DNA from: JBBQNY01 sp038330365
Lineage (GTDB): Bacteria > Pseudomonadota > Gammaproteobacteria > Xanthomonadales > Ahniellaceae
DNA: 10,778 bases
Assembly: GCA_038330365.1 (NCBI GenBank)
Contig: JBBQNY010000091.1
Location: 1-10,778, forward strand
Reading direction: 5' to 3'
Position 1 is the first letter of the stretch. The number at the start of each line of letters is the position of its first letter. Positions 1 to 5,931 of this stretch are shown here, piece after piece. The notes under the pieces were generated by a model, which worked only from the letters and a program-made list of their open reading frames with translations, had not been told where the DNA came from and ran no database searches. Both the position numbers and the translations under genes were made by a program.

Positions 1-109
1 ATGAGTTGCGGGCGGTTTTTTTTTCTGAGCTGCCTGTGCGGCAGTGAACGGGGGTGCACCGGATGGCGCGCTGCTCGGCGTTTTCTGAGCTGCCTGTGCG
101 GCAGTGAAC
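1..109 (-). CRISPR. Leader-proximal end of a type I-F CRISPR array (two repeats, one full spacer)
   Basis: Two identical 28-bp repeats lie at 22-49 and 82-109, separated by a 32-bp spacer (50-81). A second, partial spacer (1-21) runs off the window. Read on the minus strand the repeat begins GTTCACTGCC and ends CAGAAA, the I-F (Csy4-type) repeat. It contains the hairpin CTGCC-GCACA-GGCAG; the loop keeps the first G and last A of the GUAUA loop known from the P. aeruginosa repeat. The 28/32 repeat/spacer periodicity is the normal I-F value. The array lies directly after cas6f and the leader on the same strand, so the 82-109 repeat is the leader-proximal one and the 50-81 spacer should be the newest acquisition. 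The array length beyond position 1 is unknown. Confidence 0.97.
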
Positions 110-240
110 TACAGCGTTAATGCGGCAAGTACTTGAATCTAGCTCCGAATGTCTCTAATCGCTGACAAACACCCTTGGGCAAAGGTGCCCCCGCAAACGG
201 CTCATTTCCTTGGTCGGCGAGGGGAGACAGGAAAAAGGGT
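110..240 (-). promoter_or_regulatory. CRISPR leader between cas6f and the first repeat
   Basis: This 131-bp non-coding stretch lies between the cas6f stop codon and the first repeat, where I-F leaders lie. It is visibly less GC-rich near the repeat (about 110-170) than the genes. On the minus strand it begins with a pyrimidine-rich tract, ACCCTTTTTCC, just after the cas6f stop. A perfect 10-bp palindrome CAAGTACTTG lies at 126-135; with its flank it differs by one base from the IHF consensus WATCAANNNNTTR. A short hairpin GGGCA-AAGG-TGCCC lies at 177-190. It should carry the array promoter and the integration signals read by Cas1-Cas2-3. I could not pick out a convincing -35/-10 pair. Confidence 0.75.
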
Positions 241-807
241 CTAGAACCAAGGCACCGTGGCGCCTTGGCTCAGCCCGTAGGTAGTGAAACCGCCCCCGAT
301 CGCCGTCTTCTGCACGGCGTCATGCCGGACGAAAAGTGGGAACGCGGTCTGCCCCGTGCTCTGGCTGCTCAAGCGAACGAAGGGCAGTCGAAGTGTTTCC
401 GAAACATTGTCCGGAATGCGCTTGCGTGCCTCGTCGGCGTCGATGTTGTGACGCCGCATGGCGCGGCGACGCAATCGTTCGGGACTGCTCTTGGCCTGCG
501 CCCGCATCACGCGGCGATGTTGCGCACCAGGCGGGACCGGTTGCATTGCCGACAGTTGCAGGTGGTCGTGCATTCCGGTCAACCACGAAGATTCCATCAA
601 TACGTTCAAAGACGCGGGGCTTCCGTGCAGACGCATGACCTCCCCAAGCTTCGCAGGAGCGTCGCTGAAGTCGGGAAAGCTCACGCCAATGTTGTCGTCG
701 CGTTGCACTACCAAGGCTCGGTGCAGCCTGGAGTAAAGCGCGCTCATCAAGTGATGCTGCGGGAACTCCGGATCGCGCCGGAGGCGGATGTCGATGTAAT
801 GGTCCAT
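241..807 (-). CDS. cas6f: CRISPR-associated endoribonuclease Cas6f (Csy4)
   Basis: A 188-residue protein that cuts pre-crRNA at the 3' base of the repeat hairpin and stays bound to the crRNA 3' handle as part of the Csy complex. It aligns along its length with P. aeruginosa Csy4 (187 aa, recalled): it starts MDHYIDIRLR and ends VPWF. The catalytic residues known from that enzyme fall at the same positions, His29 and Ser148; the hairpin-reading Arg102 and Gln104 are present (RAQAK). The arginine-rich helix follows (PERLRRRAMRRH, 109-120), then the QSTGQ segment (149-153) and a Tyr at 177 matching Tyr176. The start codon lies 3 bp after the csy3 stop with a GAGG upstream, so it is the last gene of the csy1-4 operon. 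The repeats next to it have the matching CTGCC/GGCAG stem. Confidence 0.97.
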   Translation of the reverse strand: MDHYIDIRLRRDPEFPQHHLMSALYSRLHRALVVQRDDNIGVSFPDFSDAPAKLGEVMRLHGSPASLNVLMESSWLTGMHDHLQLSAMQPVPPGAQHRRVMRAQAKSSPERLRRRAMRRHNIDADEARKRIPDNVSETLRLPFVRLSSQSTGQTAFPLFVRHDAVQKTAIGGGFTTYGLSQGATVPWF

Positions 808-810
808 CGC

Positions 811-1836
811 TCAGCCCGCCTCGCCGAACACGCCACCGCGAATCAAGGTTGCCATCACGAAGTGCTGCTGGTCCATCGAGGGCACCTTGTCCTTGATGAT
901 CCAATTGTCCAGCAGCGAATAGAAGTCATCTTTGGCGCGCGGCTGCCGATAGGCCTTGCCCTGCGTCGTGACAGAGCCGTAAGGCTCGACCGCTATGGGG
1001 CCGTTCTCGTCGGCGCCGGTGTACCAGGTGTCCACGGTGCGGATCGCGTTGCCGATTTTTTGCGAATGAATGCCGGCGGTATCGTCGACGGTGTAGAGCG
1101 TCTTGCTCTTGTCGCCGCGACCTCGGTCAAGAATAAGTTCCTGCGAGGGAAACACTTCCTGGCCGGCGCCGACGCGCACCAACGCGGTGATCTGCAGCAG
1201 CACGTGCTGTTTGCCAGCCAAGCCGTCGTTGATCAATGCGGCGAGTTCGCCGAGATGGGAGGAGGCTGCCGCCGGGGCGTCGAAGCTGCGCAGTGGCAGC
1301 GACAGCGCATCGAACGTCCAGCTTGCTTTTGCGCTGCCGTCGACGAGATGCGCTACGCGCACTTCTACTTGCTCGGCGCCGATGCGATTTCTCCACAGGA
1401 ATCGCCCGTTGGCAAGATTGAAGGCGTAGCGACGCGCCAGCTCAGCGAAAGTGTTCGCAGCGACGTAGCTGCCAACCGTCTGCTGCAGCTTCTGCTGGTA
1501 GTCGGCGTTGTTGCAGGCCGACGGCTTGCCGGTGCCGGCGAGGACACGCAACGTGAAGGAAATTTTCAGCGTGTCGGCATTGCTGGGCAGCGTTGCAACA
1601 TCGACCGTCTGCAGGTTCGGGCTTTCAATGGCCGCGTCGAGCTTGGCCGGATCCTGGTCCTTCGACTTCAGACGATTCGAGATGGTGCCGCGGACGGATT
1701 TCGTGCGGATCTCGATACGAGGCCACACGCCATTTCCTTCGCGTTCGTTCCACGTTCCGGCGAAGAACAACGCGTCGGAGGGGTCCAGCTTGCGCTCGAA
1801 GGCGAGGACGGAGGCGGTCTTGAGTTCGGTGGTCAT
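811..1836 (-). CDS. csy3: Csy complex backbone protein Cas7f (Csy3)
   Basis: A 341-residue protein (P. aeruginosa Csy3 is about 342). In I-F systems six copies form the helical backbone that holds the crRNA spacer and presents it to target DNA. Family-conserved segments are plain: TASVLAFERKLDPSDAL near residues 7-23, SVRGTISNRLK (47-57), SPNLQTVDVATLP (72-84), LWRNRIGAE (147-155), GQEVFPSQELILD (225-237), IHSQKIGNA (256-264), EPYGSVTTQGKAYRQP (284-299) and the C-terminal LIRGGVFGEAG. The ATG follows the csy2 stop by 26 bp and has an AAGGA ribosome-binding site 9-10 bases upstream. It has its own translation start rather than an overlap, fitting a subunit needed in excess. The protein appears complete. 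Confidence 0.97.
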   Translation of the reverse strand: MTTELKTASVLAFERKLDPSDALFFAGTWNEREGNGVWPRIEIRTKSVRGTISNRLKSKDQDPAKLDAAIESPNLQTVDVATLPSNADTLKISFTLRVLAGTGKPSACNNADYQQKLQQTVGSYVAANTFAELARRYAFNLANGRFLWRNRIGAEQVEVRVAHLVDGSAKASWTFDALSLPLRSFDAPAAASSHLGELAALINDGLAGKQHVLLQITALVRVGAGQEVFPSQELILDRGRGDKSKTLYTVDDTAGIHSQKIGNAIRTVDTWYTGADENGPIAVEPYGSVTTQGKAYRQPRAKDDFYSLLDNWIIKDKVPSMDQQHFVMATLIRGGVFGEAG

Positions 1837-1862
1837 GAGGAGATTTCCTTGTGAGGTCGGAG

Positions 1863-2858
1863 TTAGGGGGCGGATACGGTTTGTGCGAAGTCGTTATGGC
1901 AGCGATACAGACCGTTTTCGATGTCGGAGTGCGCGTACCAAAGAAGGTCGCTTGCGCGGGCGAGGCGGTGCGGTCCGATCCATTGGCCGATCGAGTAGAG
2001 GCTTTCCACGAAACGGAACTCGGTGACTTGATCGCGTGCATTGAGCACAGTGCCCGCCGGATGCACGTCGGACAGTGCGCCATAGCCGACTGGGATCGGC
2101 ACGATCCAGCCTTCAGTGCGATCGTGTTTCCACTCGACTCTGGCGTTCGGTTCGATCAAGTCATCCCCGTCCGCTCTTTTGGGTGCAGCGCGCCAGTTGA
2201 ACCGCGAGAGGTCGAGCCAGGCTTGCAGGAGGGTTGCGGATGGGTCGCTTTCGCGCAGAGCAGCGAGGCGCTTGTGCAACAAGTCGTCGCGGCCGACCAA
2301 TGCGAAGCCGGGTAGCATTCGACGGCGAACGCTACGAAACTTTTGAGCGACATCAGCGGGGTCGTCGCCCCAGACTTCCAGTGAAGCCCGTGTCTGCGAT
2401 GGCGGTCGCGTAGCAGGGAGCACGCTGCCACCAGCAACGCGCATGCCGTTGACAACCTCGGCTATGGCGTCGGCGATTGGCTGACGGCGAGATTTCTCCT
2501 GATCGACGAAACCGCCGTTGACACCGAAAAGCAGGGTCACGTCCAGATGGATGCGTCCTTCCTCGACGATGGCGGCGGTGCTGCCGTCCCTTCCGACCGG
2601 ATTGCGGGTGAGCCGAAACGATTTGGTGTATCCGCCTTCCGTAGTCTGCTCGTCGAACTTGTGGCAGACGACCCCAACACTATCGAAGGCGATTCCAAAT
2701 TCACGCTCGCGCAACTTGCGTTCCAGCGCCCACATCAGGCCGAGGAAAGCTGTGATCGAAGGGAACCCGTGCGTGACCGGGCTGGAGATGGCGTTGGCGT
2801 TCTGGATGCGCAGGTGAGGCAGAATCAACGTCGCAGGACTATGCGGCAGGGCGCTCAT
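1863..2858 (-). CDS. csy2: Csy complex subunit Cas5f (Csy2)
   Basis: A 331-residue protein (P. aeruginosa Csy2 is about 327). With Csy1 it forms the heterodimer capping the crRNA 5' handle at the tail of the Csy complex. Recognised by the N-terminal LILPHLRIQNANAISSP (11-27), the segment around RNPVGRDGSTAAIVEEG (85-101), RRMLPGFALV (179-188), GWIVPIPVGYGAL (250-262), and the C-terminal FRFVESLYSIGQWIGPHR (281-298) and SDLLWY (303-308). Its ATG overlaps the csy1 stop in an ATGA arrangement (2855-2858), indicating translational coupling; AGAGGGG lies just upstream as ribosome-binding site. It is a separate gene, not fused to csy1, which argues against a transposon-associated I-F3 system, where Cas8f and Cas5f are fused. 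Confidence 0.96.
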   Translation of the reverse strand: MSALPHSPATLILPHLRIQNANAISSPVTHGFPSITAFLGLMWALERKLREREFGIAFDSVGVVCHKFDEQTTEGGYTKSFRLTRNPVGRDGSTAAIVEEGRIHLDVTLLFGVNGGFVDQEKSRRQPIADAIAEVVNGMRVAGGSVLPATRPPSQTRASLEVWGDDPADVAQKFRSVRRRMLPGFALVGRDDLLHKRLAALRESDPSATLLQAWLDLSRFNWRAAPKRADGDDLIEPNARVEWKHDRTEGWIVPIPVGYGALSDVHPAGTVLNARDQVTEFRFVESLYSIGQWIGPHRLARASDLLWYAHSDIENGLYRCHNDFAQTVSAP

Positions 2859-4222
2859 GGCCCGCCCCTCTGAGGCCGCGCGACTTCTTCGATGCGGCGC
2901 CGATCGCGATCAACGTGCATTGCCCATTCACTGTCGGCCAACAACTCGTGCGTCCAATGGCGCTGTTCGACATCGCCTACTGGAAGCTTTCCGTCCAGTT
3001 TGCCGTTTAGCCAGTTGCCGAAGCGTTTGCCGATTTCGGCGGGCCAGTCCATCGCCAACCATCTGGTTCGAAAGTCCTCGTTGTCCGATTCCGTCTGAAC
3101 CTGTGTCGCGCGGCCCGGGTCAAGCCACAGCGTTTCGGCTTCCACCAGCCTGCACCTCGGATCCCGACTCCATCCCGGCGGAAGCGCCGACTGCAACTGG
3201 CTGGCAAAGCCGACCAGCCCGTCGATCAATTCATCGATATAGCCGTCACGCCGGTTGCGCGTTTCCATGGTCGGCTCGGGATTTGCGCCGAGGAAGCTGC
3301 GCAACCCGCGCAGGACGTCCCGCGTGTCTCCGTAGCTGCCGAAGCTCGGCAACACCGACTCGACACTCCACGGCTCACGCACGGCACGCGACTTCCACGC
3401 AGGCGGCAGCGATCCCAGCAAATAGTTCTTGCCGCCACGCTCGCTGTTGAGTTGGCTGATGTTTTGCGGCTTTGTGCCACCGAGCTTCTGCACCGCAAGA
3501 CTCGGATATTCCCGGATCACGCCATCGTGGTTGCGTTTGTCGCGCCGAGCTTGCCGGGCAAGTTTGCCGGCTTCTCCGAACCGGTCTTCGCTGATCGTCT
3601 GGAAGACCGCGTGAGCGAGAGAGGTTGCATAGAGCGGAGCCATTAGCTGGTAGTGGTCGTCGTCCGCAGGGTCGTCGCCGGTCAGCCAGAAGATTTGCTT
3701 GGCGTGAGTATGCGAGGCTACGTTGTCGCCGCGCGCACGGGTGATTCCGATGAACGCATCGATCCAGGCTTTCGACTGTTCGACATCGGCACTCAGTGCC
3801 TCCGCCAGCGCGTTGTCGCCAGCGAGCATCCAATCGAGCAGCGATTTGCCCTCGATGTCGAGTTTCAAAAACTTGTAGACATCCAGCGCGGCTGCATTGC
3901 CGACCACATCAAGGGCGAACTGCGCGCCGAGATTGCCGGTGCCAAGCTCCGGCCGCAAGGGGAGGGTGTCCGGCGGCCGGAAGAGACTCGTGCCCCGCGC
4001 ATCGGGATGTACCGGTTTGAGCGAGTGAGTGACGGCCTGTAGCTGGCCGGCGCGGCGTGCCGCGCTATCGATCCACGTCTCGAACTCGAATTGCGAGATC
4101 AGTGCCTCGCGTTTCGAATCTTCGGGAGCAAGCTTGCCGAGCCGGACGTCGAGGCGTTCCTTGAGGAACCGTTCGATGGCAGCGCGGAAGCCTGCCCGGC
4201 GACTCGTAGGTGCGTCGGACAT
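2855..4222 (-). CDS. csy1: Csy complex large subunit Cas8f (Csy1)
   Basis: A 455-residue protein (P. aeruginosa Csy1 is about 434) that binds the crRNA 5' handle with Csy2 and recognises the PAM. The frame extends 14 codons further upstream, but the ATG at 4222 is preferred because AGGAGGA sits 8 bases before it. Conserved stretches include RRAGQLQAVTHSLKPVHPDA (56-75), VVGNAAALDVYKFL (106-119), AFIGI (156-160), GGTKPQNISQLN (248-259) and LLGSLPPAW (268-276). Asn109, Lys251 and Asn254 align with the P. aeruginosa PAM-reading residues Asn111, Lys247 and Asn250, so a 5'-CC type PAM is expected (inference). It opens the csy1-4 operon and is transcribed divergently from the fic gene, so the effector genes appear to have their own promoter rather than relying on readthrough from cas2-3. 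Confidence 0.96.
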   Translation of the reverse strand: MSDAPTSRRAGFRAAIERFLKERLDVRLGKLAPEDSKREALISQFEFETWIDSAARRAGQLQAVTHSLKPVHPDARGTSLFRPPDTLPLRPELGTGNLGAQFALDVVGNAAALDVYKFLKLDIEGKSLLDWMLAGDNALAEALSADVEQSKAWIDAFIGITRARGDNVASHTHAKQIFWLTGDDPADDDHYQLMAPLYATSLAHAVFQTISEDRFGEAGKLARQARRDKRNHDGVIREYPSLAVQKLGGTKPQNISQLNSERGGKNYLLGSLPPAWKSRAVREPWSVESVLPSFGSYGDTRDVLRGLRSFLGANPEPTMETRNRRDGYIDELIDGLVGFASQLQSALPPGWSRDPRCRLVEAETLWLDPGRATQVQTESDNEDFRTRWLAMDWPAEIGKRFGNWLNGKLDGKLPVGDVEQRHWTHELLADSEWAMHVDRDRRRIEEVARPQRGGP

Positions 4223-4230
4223 AACGAAAT

Positions 4231-4237
4231 TCCTCCT
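4231..4237 (-). promoter_or_regulatory. Ribosome-binding site deciding the csy1 start
   Basis: On the minus strand AGGAGGA, a near-perfect Shine-Dalgarno sequence, lies 8 bases before the ATG at 4222. It lies downstream of the longer-frame ATG at 4264, so it selects the shorter Csy1 with N-terminus MSDAPTSRRAG. It is the strongest ribosome-binding site in the window. Confidence 0.85.
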
Positions 4238-4306
4238 GGGTTGGCTGGTGGTCAGCCGTCGCATCCGCAGAGTAGCGACGCTCCGGGGCGCGGCTCATAT
4301 GGAGCG

Positions 4307-4312
4307 GTTATA
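4307..4312 (-). promoter_or_regulatory. Candidate -10 box for the csy1-4 operon
   Basis: The minus-strand hexamer TATAAC lies in an AT-rich patch of the csy1/fic intergenic region, about 85 bases before the csy1 ATG. The matching -35 position (about 4330-4335) is a poor match to TTGACA and falls within an inverted repeat (4321-4366), so the promoter may need, or be blocked by, a regulator. This is a motif match only; no other TATAAT-like hexamer stands out in this interval. Confidence 0.3.
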
Positions 4313-4320
4313 CAAAAAAT

Positions 4321-4366
4321 CTTGTCGAAAGGCGTAGGATTTCAAAAAATTCCTGATTCGGACAAG
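4321..4366. repeat. Imperfect inverted repeat upstream of fic
   Basis: Outer arms CTTGTC (4321-4326) and GACAAG (4361-4366) are perfectly complementary and extend by GAA/TTC (4327-4329 with 4357-4359, one bulged G at 4360). An inner pair, AGGA (4336-4339) and TCCT (4351-4354), is followed by TTT/AAA pairing (4340-4342 with 4347-4349, one bulged T). The element ends 6 bases before the fic ATG and covers the expected -35 region of csy1. It could be an operator shared by the divergent genes, or a hairpin masking the fic translation start if transcribed. No protein is known to bind it from the sequence alone. Confidence 0.45.
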
Positions 4367-4372
4367 AAATAC

Positions 4373-5875
4373 ATGCCCGCCGTTGGCTACGAACACCTCC
4401 GCCAGACCTTGGGCCTCAGCGCGTTTGCGCCCGATGTGCCGGCCTTGGTCAAGCCCGTGCTTCGCGTCGACCAGAACGCAGGCTTCATCGCTGTGCCGGC
4501 GGGAATGTTGCCCGACGATGGTGATTTGCTGGGGCATGTCCTGTTTGCGCTGAAGCACGAAGGCACGAATCTCCAGATCCTGGCCGAGGCATTGCCACAG
4601 ATCGAACCAGCTCGGCTGATTGCTGCACTTCATCGGACCCCGAGCGGCAAGTACCTGCGCATTGCCGGATTCCTGTGGGAGTCGTTCGCGGGCGCGCAGC
4701 TTGCGGGTCTACCACCAATTTCCGGCGCAACCGTGCCGGTGTTCGACCCGGCGCGATATCTCACCGCGCCTCCTCTGCGATCTTCGCGATGGCGTGTTGC
4801 GTTCAACGGCCTGGGATCGCTGGCGTATTGCGCGACGGTACGTCGCACGGCGTCCATCGAAGCGGGGCTGGCGGCTGCCGTGCTGGATCGCGCCAACACG
4901 TTCGCCGAGGGAATCGGCAAACCCATGCTAGATCGCGCGCTGGCATGGGCCTATCTCGGCGAAACTCAGGCCTCGTTCGAGATCGAGCGAGAAACGCCGC
5001 CGCCGGACAAGGCGCGCGCGTTCGTCGAGTTGCTTCGGCACGCGCACGAACCGCGCGCTCTCTCGGAGGATTACCTCGCCGAACTCCAGGCGGCTACGGT
5101 GGCCAATCCATTCGATCGCGCGGTCGCGTTCCGCCACGAGCAGAACTGGTTGACGAGCGGTGCGGCGGGCGCGCCTGGCATAAGTTACGTGCCGCCCGCC
5201 CCGGAGCTTGTGCCCGAACTCATGCACGAGTTGATGGAATTCGCGAACACGCGCGCGCGAGCGGTCGATCCCCTGGTTGCGGCAGCCTGCATTTCCTTCG
5301 GCTTCGTGTTTATTCACCCTTTCATGGATGGCAACGGGCGACTCTCGCGCTTTCTCTTTCATCACGCGCTGTGCCAGTCCGGTCGGCTGGCCGATGGGCT
5401 GATATTGCCGGTGTCGATCGCGATGGCCCGACATGAAGACGACTATCTGGCGGCGCTTCAAAGCTTTTCTCGGCCAGCACGAGAGCGATGGTCGGTACAG
5501 ATGCTCGATGCCGATCATTTCGATTTCCAGTTCCGGGGGAAAGCGTCGATCTATCGCTACTGGGATGCGACGGCCTGCGTAGAGTTCGGGCTGCGGATGG
5601 CGGAAGCCGCGCTCAGGCACGGGCTGCAAGCGCAGGTTGCATTCGCTCGCCGATTCGATCGGGCGATCAAGCAGGTGAGCGCCCAGTTCGACATCCGCAA
5701 TTCAATCTTGAGCACGCTGGTTGTCTCGTGCCTGGAGCAGGGACGGGTTTCAAAGCGCCGGCGCGATCAGTTCGCACACGCGGTGTCCGATGGCGCTTTC
5801 GATGCGATCGAGCAAGCGGTGATCGATTCGGCATCGAGCGACGAGACCGGCAAAGTTCTCCGCAATCAGGGTTGA
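4373..5875 (+). CDS. Fic-domain protein (predicted AMP transferase) inserted in the I-F locus
   Basis: A 500-residue protein starting MPAVGYEHLR. Fic enzymes usually transfer AMP from ATP to a hydroxyl side chain of a target protein. The complete core motif HPFMDGNGR lies at 315-323, with catalytic His315, metal-binding Asp319 and the terminal Arg323. An SxxxE segment (SFEIE, 201-205), 110 residues before the catalytic His, sits where class II Fic proteins carry their inhibitory glutamate; the next residue is Arg, not the usual Gly/Asn. The N-terminal part (LFALKHEGTNLQIL, 57-70; RWRVAFNGLGS, 139-149) resembles a widespread roughly 500-aa stand-alone Fic family, recalled not searched. The frame is open upstream to 4091 but that overlaps csy1; the ATG at 4373 has only a weak GGA ribosome-binding site. 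The gene is the only plus-strand one here, ends 56 bp from the cas2-3 stop, and has no linked antitoxin gene. Target unknown. Confidence 0.9.
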   Translation: MPAVGYEHLRQTLGLSAFAPDVPALVKPVLRVDQNAGFIAVPAGMLPDDGDLLGHVLFALKHEGTNLQILAEALPQIEPARLIAALHRTPSGKYLRIAGFLWESFAGAQLAGLPPISGATVPVFDPARYLTAPPLRSSRWRVAFNGLGSLAYCATVRRTASIEAGLAAAVLDRANTFAEGIGKPMLDRALAWAYLGETQASFEIERETPPPDKARAFVELLRHAHEPRALSEDYLAELQAATVANPFDRAVAFRHEQNWLTSGAAGAPGISYVPPAPELVPELMHELMEFANTRARAVDPLVAAACISFGFVFIHPFMDGNGRLSRFLFHHALCQSGRLADGLILPVSIAMARHEDDYLAALQSFSRPARERWSVQMLDADHFDFQFRGKASIYRYWDATACVEFGLRMAEAALRHGLQAQVAFARRFDRAIKQVSAQFDIRNSILSTLVVSCLEQGRVSKRRRDQFAHAVSDGAFDAIEQAVIDSASSDETGKVLRNQG

Positions 5876-5931
5876 CTACAAACAGCCAGGAATCGCGGGA
5901 CGTAAACGAAGCTACCGAACCATCGAACGGC

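Noticed and set aside
175..1854. A 559-codon plus-strand open frame opposite csy3 and csy4
   Set aside because: It mirrors two clearly recognised genes in GC-rich DNA, where antisense frames stay open by codon bias; its translation matches no family I recognise and it starts inside the CRISPR leader.
4223..4264. 14-codon upstream extension of csy1 to an ATG at 4264
   Set aside because: A strong AGGAGGA ribosome-binding site sits between the two ATGs and is properly spaced for the one at 4222; the extension (MRRLTTSQPRRNFV) has no match to Csy1 N-termini I know.
4091..4372. 94-codon upstream extension of the fic frame
   Set aside because: It would overlap the start of csy1 on the other strand and shows no Fic-family sequence; the recognisable protein begins at the ATG at 4373.
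201..4990. The wide-span entry with interest 0 in the findings list
   Set aside because: It carries no claim of its own; the Fic inhibitory-motif observation belongs only to 4973-4990.
5876..5931. Bidirectional terminator between fic and cas2-3
   Set aside because: The 56-bp gap has no stem followed by a T-run on either strand; only chance 4-bp complementarities were found.
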